DNA of 64,000 bases, taken from the NCBI GenBank assembly GCA_022818135.1, contig JAFMSR010000015.1, forward strand, positions 31,743,117 through 31,807,116, written 5' to 3'. The notes beneath the pieces were generated by a model. It did not search any database. It was not told the origin of the DNA and saw only the letters and a program-made list of their open reading frames with translations. The first letter of the stretch is position 1, and every line of letters starts with the position of its first letter. Of the stretch, positions 24,601 to 37,602 are shown one piece after another. Made by a program: the position numbers and the translations under genes. Source of the stretch: Saxidomus purpurata. Taxonomy: Eukaryota > Mollusca > Bivalvia > Venerida > Veneridae.

Positions 24601-24745
24601 TCGGTCCGTTTTAGTTAGGAAATCAGTGGTTACGCAGCGCCGCTTGGTGAATCTTGTCTAGACCTACTCGCAAGACACCGGTACTGGTTTTCTTAGAAAG
24701 CAGATTCGAACCTCACTCGGTAGCTTTAAAATTGCTTCATGTCTT
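24600..24745 (+). repeat. tRNA-derived SINE-like fragment
   Basis: TCAGTGGTTACGC (24623-24635) matches a tRNA D-arm/A-box and AGATTCGAACCTC (24702-24714) a T-loop/B-box. The ~80-bp gap is too long for a functional tRNA, so a SINE head or decayed tRNA is more likely. No tail was identified. Confidence 0.35.
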
Positions 24746-25614
24746 TACAATTAAACTGATTAAATTGACATAAACTTTAGTAAAGACGAGGATGCTTGGT
24801 CACAGTCATCATCTGGTCACGTGATAATTTAAAAGAAACATCAATGCTTATTGTGCTTTACAGTGCAGTTCCGTGTTTGTAAGATGACAGAATAACTATA
24901 GTTTTCCTTAAGTTTATCAACATTCAAACCGTTGAAGTGTATAGTATAGACAGTTTAAATTTCAAACTAGATATCGATTATGTCGATTAATATATTTCTA
25001 GACAGCCTTTATTATCGAAACTGAGTTTTACCCATGAAACCTCCTTAACAAAAACAAAAGAGACACAAAAAAAACTCCCGCCAGGTGGTTGCTGAGGGCA
25101 AATAACGTACACCGTATTTTCCATTGTGTATTCGTTACCGCGCGATACATAGGGAAGTATTGTACTAATTGCTGTAAATTATCTAGCTAATTAAGTAGAA
25201 ACAAATCGTCTGAGTAACTGAATAATGAAGCATGATGTTGTACTAGTGTAAGTTTATCATTACAATCTCATGATGAATCGGAGCTTGATTCTCATATATT
25301 GAACAGAGGCTTTATATTGTGAAAGCTTCCAGTGTGTTTCATCATTTTGGAAATACATTTTCTTGACTTGGAGACTTTAAAAATTACAGTAATCAACCGA
25401 CAGATATATTTTCAAGGAACGATTAAGTGAGTATTGTTTTTGATTGGCTGTAATTGCTTATTTCAGTGGAAAATGATAGTTAAAGCATGTGCATGTATGT
25501 ATTGAACGGTGTTTGCTTAGTCATATGTTGAGAAAGTAAATTGCATTTTGGTATCAGTGTCTAGGAATGTATCACAAACAGTTATAAGGTAATCGTTTAC
25601 ATTTTAATTTCGTC

Positions 25615-25658
25615 AAATTTAAAAAAAAATTAAAAAAAAAATTAAAAAAAAAATTTTT

Positions 25659-25751
<93 letters not shown>

Positions 25752-25757
25752 TATAAA

Positions 25758-25815
<58 letters not shown>

Positions 25816-25876
25816 CCAAAAAAAAATTTATAAAAAAAAAATAAAAAAAAAAAAAAAAAAAAAACCCCCCCCCCCC
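25615..25876. repeat. Homopolymer block (A, T and C runs)
   Basis: About 260 bases consist almost only of long A and T runs with a closing C run. It may be an assembly or base-calling artefact, or a decayed poly(A)-rich insert. Confidence 0.9.
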
Positions 25877-26351
25877 TACCAGTTAATGAATTCTGTATTT
25901 TCTGATGTTTATCATGTACTTTAAGAATGTATCTGTTAGGTTTTGCTCATTGATATCTTCTCTGTGAAATCTTCAGAGTCTCAAGTTGTATTAAGAGCGT
26001 TTGAAAGTATGTGCCACAGTTCTGTCATAAAAACAGGCACTTCAGTACACATAAACACTGAAACAAAAAAACAGACTATTTTTTCTTCTTGTTCAAAGTT
26101 TATCTTTTTTATTAAGCTCTCGGTTTGTAAAATGCCAAAGACCATAAGATAGATATTTTTTTATACATTAATTGGTCTCGGTGAGGGCAACACATAGATT
26201 TATAAAATCTAGATATACCAGTAGGCCTATAGTATTTTCATACTTCGCAGATACATATCTGTCTCAATTATTGACACTGCAAAAACAGTTAGACATAGAC
26301 GTGGTCCTATAAATCCTGGTTAAAACATTATAAAGTTCTTTCACTGAAACG

Positions 26352-27176
26352 ATGAAAAATGGACTAAACTCTCTTGAAAATCGTGTTCAGTCTCTCGAGA
26401 ATATAACGCGTCAGCGGGGAACCGCTTATGCTTCGCCCAATACTAGTGTAAAGTCGCCGGTGCCAAATACATATAATACTTCACCTCGTGCTACTCATAC
26501 CATGTATCCTATACATGCCTTTCCCATGCGTGCTGTGCCATTTCCTTTAGTATACGGAATACCACCAAGCCCTCCGTGCGGGATACCACCACAACATTCA
26601 ACTTTACCTTCAGGTCAACACTTGGTGGGTACGGCTGTTGAACAGTCTTCTGCTGAAACTAGCACTGATACGGTGCCACCGGTGCATGGTCCTACACAAG
26701 AGCCAAATCAACAACTGGCCAATTCCATTCCTGTGAGAGTAACAGATCGCGCTACCCAGCCGAATTCTAACGACTTTGTGAAAAAGGGCAAACGTAAACC
26801 AAAGTGCCTGTATGTTAGCGGATATGATAATTCCGTGCCGGCAAATGCAATTACGCAATTTGTGAGTGATAAAGGTGTCAGTGTGGCGTCTGTTAGCATA
26901 TTCCCGACTCGTAGATCCCCGAGAAAGGTGATAGTGCGTCTCTGTGTAAGAGACGATGATTATGCTTCATATCCTTTGCAAGAAGGATTTTGGCCACGTG
27001 GAATTGTGTGTAAATTATGGAAATCACGTGACAAACTGAGTCATAATAATAATAGATTGACGCAACGTAGCGAGTATTCCTTACCGCCTCGTTTCAGTAA
27101 TATAAACTCTTCAGCAGATCTCATGACAACAAACAGCACAATGACTGTCACGAACCGATTTACGGATTACCGATAG
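26352..27176 (+). CDS. Retrotransposon ORF1 (gag-like)
   Basis: An intact 274-codon frame. It begins with a short heptad-like stretch (LNSLENRVQSLENI), then a Pro-rich region (residues ~30-110), then a basic patch and a compact KCLYVSGYDNSVPANAI...VIVRLCVRDDDY segment that resembles the nucleic-acid-binding fold of LINE ORF1 proteins. It lies ~105 bp before an endonuclease/RT frame on the same strand, the usual ORF1-ORF2 order. ORF1 products of LINEs coat the element RNA. No Cys knuckle was seen. Function is inferred from context; it is the only frame of this element still open. Confidence 0.6.
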   Translation: MKNGLNSLENRVQSLENITRQRGTAYASPNTSVKSPVPNTYNTSPRATHTMYPIHAFPMRAVPFPLVYGIPPSPPCGIPPQHSTLPSGQHLVGTAVEQSSAETSTDTVPPVHGPTQEPNQQLANSIPVRVTDRATQPNSNDFVKKGKRKPKCLYVSGYDNSVPANAITQFVSDKGVSVASVSIFPTRRSPRKVIVRLCVRDDDYASYPLQEGFWPRGIVCKLWKSRDKLSHNNNRLTQRSEYSLPPRFSNINSSADLMTTNSTMTVTNRFTDYR

Positions 27177-27281
27177 ACCATAGCACATAGTCTTCATACA
27201 ACTGATTTCATTTCTCAATTTGCTATGAAACTAGTTATAAAATCTCTTTCAGTTATGTTGCAAATTCTATTACTTATTATC

Positions 27282-30200
27282 ATGAATTTAAATGTAATGT
27301 GTTGGAATGTTTCAGGTCTAATGTCAAGTTCGTCGTACTTATGCGATGCACTGATAAAATATAAAGTGGATATATGTGGTATATCTGAACTTTTTGACTC
27401 CACAAAATATGCACTTCGTTGACACCCTTATATCAAACTATAAGTTTCATATCATATGTGACAAAGATTTATATGTACCAAGTTCACGCAGAATAGGCAA
27501 AGGTGGTGTAGGTATATGTTACCATAAACGATTAGATCATCTTATTGTTCCATTGAATTGTGATGATGACCGTATCTGTGGTGTTCAAATGCAATTATTG
27601 CCTGGCCAGTACATATTTATTTTTCAACTCTATTTGCCATGTTCTAACCATTCGATTGCAAGTTATAGGGATTATATCGATAAACTTTTATGATATTTGG
27701 AATACTTACTCAATGCATGGTACTGTAGCCTTTATGGGCGATTACAACGCCCAGTACCTGGAAAACGGTAGTACACGTGATAAATTAATGTTCAAATTTA
27801 TTTCTGATACAAGTTTAGTGTTGTTAATGTATTACCTATGTGCGAGGACCCATGTACTCATATGTTTCGTATGATGATAAGTGTCGTACTTTTAATTGAT
27901 CACGTGTGTGTACCCACTGATATTTTTAGATTGTGTAACTGGTTGTCAGATTATTGATGACCATTGTCTTAATGTGTCAGCACATAGGCCTGTCTTAACA
28001 AAATTTACATTTCAGTTAATTTATCAAATGAAAATTTAAATGTTGCTGAATCTGATAAAAAGTGAACTGGAAAAAGTTGATGATGATCTGATTTATCAAT
28101 ATAATAGGTTGCTAATGAGTGATGACGACCTATGTCATCTGACACACTGTGACCTTGACACGGCAGGAATTGACCATGCCTATGAAACTATTGTCACAAA
28201 AGTGAATAACTGTGCTATGAGCGTATTTCCTAGAAAAAGATATGTGACTTTTTGAAGCCATATTGGAACGACGAACTATCTTCTGCCCATAAAACAATGT
28301 CGGAACTTCGTGCAATATGGTGCCGAGAGGGTCGTCCACGGGGTGGTGGTCACCAAGCTTATACAAGCTATAAATGCGCTAAAAGAAAATTCCGTAGATT
28401 ACATGAAATGTGACATTTAAATATTTGCGTTTCTTAAATGAAGAAATGGATCGTACGGCAGAGCTTGATTCTGATCGTTTTTGGAGACAAGTTAAGTGTA
28501 GACGCAAAAATAAACAATCGAATCTTTTGTGCTGGTATTAACTTTGACGGGCGTGTTGTTAGAGACCGGAGTGAAATTACTGATGGATGGAGAAAGTATT
28601 TCGAAAATCTGTATTCTTCGACAGAAAGTATTCAATTTGATAATGAATTGTTCAACGAGTGGAGCGTGAGGCGTCTACCTCGACAATGTTCAGCATGACA
28701 CAACCGTCGTTGTACTTCCTGAAGATGTCACGATGCAATACTTAGTGTTCCGAAATGTAAAGCAGGCGGGGTTGATAATTTGCATATGAACATTTTATAC
28801 ATGCAAGGACTATTATTTCACCTGTACTTGCCAATCTTTTTTACTCAAATGCTTCGGAAGAGTTATGTCCCAGTATCTTTAAAGCGCGGTGTGATAGTAA
28901 CTTAACAAGGGAGGTAATAAACGTAAGATCAACCAGATAATTATCGTGCGATTACTCTCACATCTGTTGTTCTTAAATTGTTTGAAACTATTGTTATGAA
29001 TCGATGAAACACGAAATATTATCATGCATAAACAAAGCAAGGAGGCTTTCAGGAAGGTTTAGGGTGTTTGATGACTTCATTCTTGTCCGTGAAAGTATCC
29101 ACTATTCGCGAGAACTTGGATCTTCAGTCTACGTATGTTACCTGGACGGTCGCAAAGCATTTGATAAGTATGGCATTCTGGTTTGCTGTATAAACTGAGA
29201 CATGAATGTAACATGGACAATACGTCTTTCAAAGCTATTCAAGCAATGTATACAGATATGCAAAGTTGTGTGAAATTCCAAGGACTCTCTTCAAGTTGGT
29301 TCAACGTTGAGCAAGGCACTCGTCAAGGCGGGAAGAGTTCCCCCGTATTTTACTTATTGTACATTAATGACCTTATACGAAGTTACAAGAGTGGGCTTGG
29401 AATGTGCTTTACAATTTTGATAAGGCTCACCAACCGTTGCGACGACATGATGCTGATGTCTTACTCAGTGAGCGGTTTAAATGAAATGTTGAACATCTGT
29501 AACACATACGCTAACAAATGGCGATACCAATATAATCCTGGAAAGTGCTCTGTAGTGTATACAATGATAACAACAGGGATAATATTAGTAGAACATTCAA
29601 ACTGGGATCAAACACAATTGCTGAGCAGAATCATATGTTCATCTCGGCATTATAAGCGACTCATACTTAAACACAAAAAGGTGCATTGAAGAAGCTTGTA
29701 GGAAGTTAAGAGGAACGTTTTTGAGCATTTGCAATAGTGGTGTCCATCCAGATAACTTAAATCCTATATCGTCCAAAAAAATCTACAATAGTGTGGTTAT
29801 TCCTAAAAGTCTTTATGGATGTGAGTTGTGGGATGTTATTTCTACAACAGATTTACAACTGCTTGAACGATCTCACAGATTCTGTATTAAAAACATACAG
29901 TCTTGAAGACAAATACACTCACAGACTACGTACTAAGCTCCTTGATATGGTGTCCATTGAATCATTAATAGACTACGAAAGTTGCATTTTTGGGACAACT
30001 ATGTCATCTATCAAACAATTATTTAGCAAAAGATTTTTCAACAACAGACTAGTTCGATTTCTGCAATTTAATACTCCATTCCGTGGATTTTTGCCAGATA
30101 TCTATAGACTTCTACAAAAGTATCAACTATGCGATGTGTTACATACATACAAAGATACGGGATCCTTTCCATCGAAAATCGCTTGGAAACGTACACTTAC

Positions 30201-30667
30201 AAAACATATAATTGATACTGAAAAACTTAATCGATATAACAGGCTAATGACAAGTGATCATGGCGACCTTTTTAAGAGCTGTGATAACAGTGAATGAGCC
30301 ACATGTACTGTGGCAGATAGCAAAATGTAACCAAATTCTTTTGAATATATGTTCCGTATTAGTTTCCGCCATTGGAACTCTCTGTTCAAATGAATATATT
30401 CGAATGTGTTCAAAGTGTTCGGTGTTAACGGACGATATGACAACGCATTTACTGCTGAACTGTTCTGAAAACAATTTATTAATTGAAAGTATGTGGAACA
30501 GCGTAATCGACCGCCTTGGCATGGACTGGTTTTCGGACTTGATCGGCCGTGAGCCTAGGGAGCGTGTGTCAGGTGCCTTAGCTTGGCCATCCAGAATAAC
30601 GATACGAAATTTTCAAACTTTTTGGATGACTAAGTGTATGTTCAAAATGTACAAAGTGCTTAATTGA
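27282..30667 (+). pseudogene. Non-LTR retrotransposon ORF2 (APE endonuclease + reverse transcriptase), broken
   Basis: Begins NLNVMCWNVSGL, the usual start of an APE-type endonuclease. Other endonuclease landmarks are GDYNAQ (~27740) and NVSAHRPV (~27975), where Ala replaces the usual Asp of SDH. RT landmarks are DNYRAITLTSV (~28935), YLDGRKAFD (~29137), QGTRQGGKSSPVF (~29308) and CDDM (~29435) in place of [FY]ADD. A C-terminal CSKCSVLTDDMTTHLLLNC knuckle lies near 30406-30465. At least six frame changes or stops separate these blocks, so no active enzyme can be made. Family: LINE of a jockey/CR1-like type; the clade is not resolved. Confidence 0.85.
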
Positions 30668-31545
30668 AAATAGCACAATTCTTTTGAAAGTATTGTTTTT
30701 ATTTTATCGATGTTATGTCTACTGAAACAAAGTTGAACTTTTATGTATGAATAGGAAATAACCATAAATTATGCATATTTGATTTGCTTTATACATGTAC
30801 ATGAAAATTTATATCGCACATATCTTTTTCATTTAATTGCAAATTTACTGTATGTATTCATAATTGCAAAAAGTGTATCGATTTGGACTGTATTATACAA
30901 TTGTTTCATACTCCATTTATAGCAGTAGCATAGCAGATTTAAGATTAAAAATGAATGATATTTACCATTAATTAAGTGGTTATAGGAATTAAAAATCTTT
31001 TTTGTTAAATAATTCATTTTCAAACATCAGAATTTTCCGTTTAGCGTTGCTTAAAAATTTTTTTTAATGAATTGTTCAATCAGTGTAACTTGGATTACTA
31101 TAGTAGTGAATTAAACAGTAACCGTTTATTTTCTTTTATGAAAATGACATTTCGATTATCTAGTGAACTGGTCTAGGTTTTCATTAAAATGTCTTGAATT
31201 AAAACTTGTAGATTTGTTTCCCTACTCTCTATTTCCTAGTGTTTCGTTTTCGCACTAGGCCGGGTTAGAGGGAAGTCTAAATCATATACAAGCATTTTTC
31301 CCCCGTCTTAATTCTTACTCAGTGCTATACTTTTTCAGTAGGGGCAAATCATATAATTGTGCTGTCCAATGTATACATTTTATAGATTACTTGCATTTGT
31401 TTATCTATATTCTGTCTTGTAATGTATATATCACATTTGTATACTTGTTTTGTCTGTAGTTATTTAAAAACTGGTTGTGTAATTATAGTTCAAATCTTCA
31501 TGTATTATGGAGGATAATAATAAATAAATAAATAAATAACTTGTC
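30668..31545 (+). mobile_element. Retrotransposon 3' UTR and TAAA-type tail
   Basis: Non-coding AT-rich sequence follows the ORF2 stop and ends in AATAATAAATAAATAAATAA (31514-31540), a simple-repeat tail typical of many non-LTR elements. The whole element would span about 25.9-31.5 kb; the 5' end is not defined. Confidence 0.6.
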
Positions 31546-31804
31546 GAACGTGTTTTACAATTGATTCAAGTAGGCAAACAAACTTTAACACGTAATCTTA
31601 CGAATAGGGTAATACAGACAACATCTTTACGCATGATTTTGTTCAAAATTATATTGAAGTTATTTCAGTTCAACTTAGATAAACGTTTTAGGCAAATTAA
31701 GTAACTTAAAAATCCTCAAGCCGTTTACATAGAAAACAACGGGTTTTTAATCATTTTGTATTGGTGTGCGGGTAGAGGGCTGGTGTAGGTAAAAATGACT
31801 GACA

Positions 31805-31875
31805 ACATGTTTCGAACCTAAGGCCTACGGATTGAAAGGCTTGTACCTTAACATGATATGATCGACTCTAATTAA
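31805..31875 (-). repeat. tRNA-like relic
   Basis: On the minus strand, AGCCTTTCAATCCGTAGGCC can form an anticodon-type stem with a TTC loop (Glu-like), followed by TTAGGTTCGAAAC, a T-loop/B-box. The acceptor and D arms are poor, so this is a decayed tRNA or SINE head. Confidence 0.3.
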
Positions 31876-32865
31876 AGGAGCTTGGAAAACGACCAATTAC
31901 AGACATGCGCTTCAAGTATTTAGACATTATTTTTGGTAGACAGATCCATTTTAGTAGGTTTCCTGGATGAAAGCGCATAATTATAGAAACATTAAAATGT
32001 AAACACTCTCAATCAAACTTTACCTCATTTTTTGCCATACTGAGTGTAACAGATGTCGGAAAATATTATTACATTTACATAAATTGCTTAAAAATCTATC
32101 GTTTGTAATCTAACCAATCATAAAACAAACATCTGCTATCTAAATTTAGCGCGATATCTAAAAAACATTTTCCTCTATTTCCAATGCTATGACATCAAAA
32201 AGTGATTTAATTGCAATCTGAGACAGGCATTTGGAATCGTTCCTTTTTACATAGTATATCTATACTGGTTGCATTAAAACTACGGCGTTCTGTTAGTGCC
32301 ATTGTTGTTTCGCGCATTCGGACTGCGAATTGTTTTGGGCGATACTTATATCGTGCCTTTGCGTCGCCGGTGTCTTTGTGATTTCACATCGTCCTATCGT
32401 TACCGCATCCTTAAAACTCTACGTGTAAAAGGCACAAAGCAACGACACCGTATAATATCTGTAGATGTAATAAAAGAATGTTTTAAAGTTGCGTGTTCAA
32501 ATTTCAACATTATCGTCTTCCCCCACAAAGTTTTCAGATCTCAAACTTAAGTTCTAGTAAAAGTCTTATATAATAAAATTCATCCTTCGCATAAAAAACA
32601 CGTCATATTCAGTCCAAATTGCACTAAATCAACGCTTTATGTTTTTTAAAGTGCATATTTTTATTTAACAGCTATAGATCAATAATAATTAATCGATTTA
32701 TCAGTTTATACATAGGTTTCTCCTATTACAACCGTTTCCGAAAAATAAACTTAATCTTTCAGCAAAATCTGTGGTCAGACAGCTTTAATAATTCAAACGT
32801 ATATAAAGATCTACCCGAATGAAAATATTTGTGTTATTAAATGCGTTTATAATAATAGTTTTTTT
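31876..32865. other. Non-coding stretch, nothing recognised
   Basis: An 84-codon frame at 32296-32550 has no recognisable domain. No array was seen. Confidence 0.4.
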
Positions 32866-32867
32866 CA

Positions 32868-33179
32868 TAAAAAAAAAATTAAAAAAAAAAAAATCCCCCC
32901 ACAGAAGTTTTTTTTTGAAAAAAAAAAACCCCCCCCCCCCCCCCAAAAAAAAAAAACCCAAAGAAATTTTTTTCCCCCCCAACAAACAATTTTTTTATTT
33001 TTTTTTTTTTTCCCCCCCCCCTCTTTTTTTTTTTTTTTTTTTTTATATAAAAAAAAAAAAAATAATTAAAAAAAAAAAAAAAAAAAAAAAACCTTCTTTT
33101 TTTTTTTTTTTAAAATAAAATTTTTTATTTTTTTTTTTTTTTTTTTTTTATATTTTTTTAAAATATATTATAAAAAAAA

Positions 33180-33226
<47 letters not shown>

Positions 33227-33243
33227 TAAAAAAAAAAAAAAAA
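32868..33243. repeat. Second homopolymer block (A, T and C runs)
   Basis: About 375 bases of A, T and C runs with almost no G. Open frames across it (Lys/Pro/Phe only) are meaningless. Same style as 25615-25876. Confidence 0.9.
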
Positions 33244-34559
33244 GGAAGATACATGTTGATCCATAATTCCAAATGCAATAGGACAGTAAAGTGAAACCGA
33301 CTTCAGATGTCTTTTGAATATATCCGCGCTGGGAGAGAGATAGCAGGGATATGTATTGTCAATGGCTTAATAAATGAACTGCTTAACCTATATAATTATA
33401 TATTTATATGAGTGAAAAATGATAGGGATAAGATATTAGAGAAAGAAAGAAAAGAAGACAAATACAACAGGTAAATGAATAACGTACATTACGTATCGAG
33501 CTGTGGTGAAATCAATGCCGCGTTGTAAACATAGATTCTGATTCCTTAGCTAACTTCGTTTTAATTCGAAAATGAAATAATAATAAGCAAACTAGAAAGC
33601 GCGTTTGATTTGATTGCGACTGAAATAGACGGTGGCATTTTATATTAAGTAGACACTGTTTGATTTAAACATTTCGATTGATCCTGGCAGCGGGAATGAC
33701 TTGACCCTATAAAATTGGAGAACAAAATTCATACGAGATATGTCATTTCTATGATTAAAACTATTCACGCATTGGAAGAAATCTCAATCTTTTTGTGTTG
33801 TTTTTTGAGCAACTAAATCGTACAAAATATCATTTTAATATTGAAGCCCGATTTTTGATAATTTGACTTTTAAATGTTTGAACCCTTACTTTAGGCATTT
33901 CCATAATTTACTACAATTCAGTTATGTATGAAGTAGTTCAAAGCTGCGATGTAATTTGTTACAGGTGAATAATACATAACTATCGGCAAATTAAATACAT
34001 TAATGTCGTGTGCTGATGACAATCCTACCACTGTAGGGGTTTAAGCTTGTGATGGTAGCTGATAGTATTTAGTGAAAAAGTCATAAGCCAGGGGAAGTCA
34101 ATTCATCGGTTATCATGTCCCTATGATTTTAGATATAACACTAAGCGCTTCTGTTTCTTTCGGACGTTTTGATTTGAACAATTGTTACGAATACCAAAAG
34201 TGTTCCTGAACAAAAGATATCATACATATTTTTTGCAATTTGTAACATTGGCATAAAGTTTTTAGGTGCACGTTGATCTCCGTTCGTTTTCAAATGTACT
34301 AGTTAACAACAACCCTGTTTCCGGACCATGAAAGCGTAAATATAGATATCTACATACATGTATACATTTGTTACGTTTCAAAATTCAAGGTTTTTTTTTT
34401 AACTTGAATATTTTAAATTTTACTTGAAAACAATTACAGCAAATAACAAAAGTTTCCAAAAACGCTTGATCATAAACGGTCATTTTTTTGTGTGCTATCT
34501 AAAAAAAAATGGCTGATCTGAAATACCGAAACAAAAAAGATTTTTGTGGATCATCATGG
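33244..34559. other. Non-coding stretch, nothing recognised
   Basis: AT-rich sequence, no open frame of note and no repeat array. Confidence 0.45.
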
Positions 34560-34564
34560 TTGAT

Positions 34565-34775
34565 GCAATCTTTAGACTCGGTTTTGAAGCAATCTAGCGA
34601 ACAATCTTTAATACTCTCGGTTTTGAAGCAAAATTGCGAACAATTTTATATCACTGGTTTGAACAAAACAGATACAATCATTTAATCACTCTCGGTTTTG
34701 AAGCAAAATCTAGCGAAAAATCATTTAATCACTCTCGGTTTTGAAGCAAAATCTAGCGAAACAATCATTTAATCA
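34565..34775 (+). repeat. ~40-43 bp minisatellite, about five copies
   Basis: The phrase CTCGGTTTTGAAGCAA with TCTAGCGAA recurs at about 34577, 34616, 34691 and 34734. The last two units are nearly identical and 43 bp apart; one degraded copy lies between 34616 and 34691. Confidence 0.85.
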
Positions 34776-37602
34776 CGTTTATATAAGTGCAAATGTGATA
34801 TAAGCAAACATCCATATGTTTATGATGTTGTAATGTCTGTTTAAATGTTTCAGTTGAAGATAATCCCAAAGTCACGTACAAGAGAGAAGGGTTAATCCGA
34901 CGTGGATTTATACATCTGCCAAATCAAACAGACATACGTGAAACATAGTGAAATTTAATATCAAAGTATATAGGCCGAAACTTTTCTAATGGAAGAAAAT
35001 TTTATTTACATTAAAAATCGGATAGACAATAACTTCGTTACAATAACACGTACAGTAATACTGTATCACGCTCGTTGTTACTTTTAAAAATGATACTAGG
35101 TGTTTTTTGCTCATAAAAGGAAATTCAGAATACGTTATTCGGACATTTTGAAAGGTTGGATATATTCCCCCATGACGTATCATGCCTACATATCCCATAT
35201 CTGTCATCTAAAATGTGAAATGTTTAGATGGAGTGGATACAATAGAGAAGTAAATAAAGAACATGCGCAAAAATCAAAAGCTATTCCGAGACGATAACGT
35301 GAAGAAAAACGTGCATAAAAGTGAAATAAATCAAAGTTGAACACACAATTCTCCCAATGACGCCCACTGAGGAATTGAATTTCAACTTGACTTCGTGAGA
35401 TTTTGATGATAAATTTGGCGAATATCCCTGGATTCACACAATGGAATGGATTAGGCAAAGTTAATTATTTGTAAGCAAACATAGTTATTGAACTGCAACC
35501 AAAATAAACACCAAAGCATCTTGGATCGCACGGAATGCGATGAAGAATATATCTTTGACCATTTCTGTATATATACATTTAGAAAAGGAATGCAAACACC
35601 GATATAATTCCGCCTGTCGCGGGTGCTGCTTCCATTCTATGTGATTACAATCAATGTTGTGCATTTGGAGAAAGTTATACATCTGCCAGTGAATCATTTT
35701 GAACGGAAATATATCGGTATATTTCTTCGTTACAAAAGTTAAACCTTCGTTTCTACGGTTTCTATGATAAAGAACCCAATTAAATCGATGTTCGAGCCGG
35801 CATAACTCATTGGGAAGATTGCCTTGAACAAACGGACAATAAACAGTGGTATGAAATGTGTATCAGAGCATCTGTATATACACAGTATTTTATAGCGAAC
35901 ACTGACATTTTACAGCACGATACTTCATTAGCATTTGTAGTAGAGAATAATAAATGATACCTACTTTAATTATCCGCATCGTACTAGAAATATACAATAA
36001 ATGAAAGACACAGTGAGCAAACCTGTTGTGATACGGTCCTGGAATGTAATAAGGAATATCTACTGTTCAGATGTTATGATAGATAAGACATCATTCTTAC
36101 CAGCAGTGTGTGGCGATCTGATACGGCCTGTGTAGAGTGATACGGATTATATAGTGAGAGTCGAACCTATCTATGAACAATTTTCTCTCTGATTGATGTA
36201 TATGATAAGGAGGGCTCAAGGTTACAAATCGTGACACTATCAAAGAGCAGCGTAATTTCTACGCTAACGTGTTCTTACAAATGTTTACTATAGTACTTGT
36301 TTCTTGCATTTGTTCTGCATTATTTGAAGCGGAATTTTGGATTTAGATTGTTACATGTGGTCTTCAAAGTATTCAATATGTAAATGTTGCTATTTATTTG
36401 TGCGTTACTTCCTGTCGTTTGAGAACTGTCAGAAGTTGAGAGAACATTCATAAATACTAATAGTGTCTAGGATAGTTAAACATATTTTATAAGATATAGT
36501 CACGACTGTTTTGCCACGACATTGCCAGACGTGTAAAATATTCATAATAAAGTATGTAATGGAGTTATGATCTTGGTGACTTGCCAGTGTTCATTTGTGA
36601 AGATTCTGGACTAACTGCAGAATAAGAGAGCCACCGCACTGGACAGCATTGCTCTCCGTGGACAGCCTCATTTTGGATAATACACTGTACATGTATAAGT
36701 AATGAAAGTAATATTTGTACAGGTATGAATAATTTAAGACATGCTGAGCATGTTGTACATGTAAAATCTACATGGTGATGCTCGGAGTTAATTTAGAGAA
36801 AGCAAAGCAATTTTGTACAGATAGGAAAAACAGATCTATCAAAATAATCATATAAACATAGCGTACAGACGGTACGTTCTGACAAATTGCTTTGCATGAG
36901 TTTTCCATCTAACAAATTACTTTCATCATAATCATCGCTGAAAGTAAAAAAAAAAAATGGAAAAAAATTGACTCGGAGCAAAATGAACAGATGCTTTCAT
37001 TAGTTTGATCTACACATACAGATAAATAAAACGGGGCGCACCTGAACACCGTTGAATTCTAACGTTTCTTAACAATCATTGGTTAAAATCTACCTGGAAT
37101 TCGAATTTCAAACTCTGCGGGGAATGAAAATGAAAGTAACACTAAAGTGGTAAGTGAATCACAAAATGTATTAACATATGAGACGGATTAATTGTGTATG
37201 ATCATGTATGTTTTAGTGTAGGCTAAAATCTCACAGTGAATAATAGTGTTTCTCTACAGAGAATACTAAATATACATGGAAAACAGAAGATAATTATTGA
37301 ATATACTTGTAATGCATTTAAACGCTCATGTGCCGTCAGGATATTGAAAATATTCATAGATGAACTGCATCTAAATACGGGAAATAACGCTTTATTGCAT
37401 AATCGATGAGACTGGGTACTATCGTTTATCCAAGCATTCTTGTGAGATGTAGATACGCATGCAGGCGCAGCATTTCTTTACGGTGCCAGAATGGTGATAT
37501 CAGAAGTGTGTTCCTATTGTTGGAAGTGTTTAAGATACGAATCAAGATTATCAGTTAGTTTACGTGCGTAATATATCAATTGGAATAATTTTAGAACAAA
37601 TT
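34776..37602. other. Non-coding flank upstream of the giant exon
   Basis: No exon, array or RNA gene was recognised. The reading frame of the next gene meets a TAA at 37531. The stretch just before 37603 would be its 5' UTR; no promoter element could be assigned with confidence. Confidence 0.45.

Noticed and set aside
31805..31875. Functional tRNA-Glu on the minus strand
   Set aside because: The anticodon-like stem and T-loop are present but acceptor and D arms do not pair well, so only a relic is listed.
32819..33118. 99-codon frame rich in Lys, Pro and Phe
   Set aside because: It only translates homopolymer runs.
37564..37602. Start of the giant frame at GTG 37564
   Set aside because: Nuclear animal genes start at ATG almost without exception; the first in-frame ATG is 37603 with a suitable -3 A.
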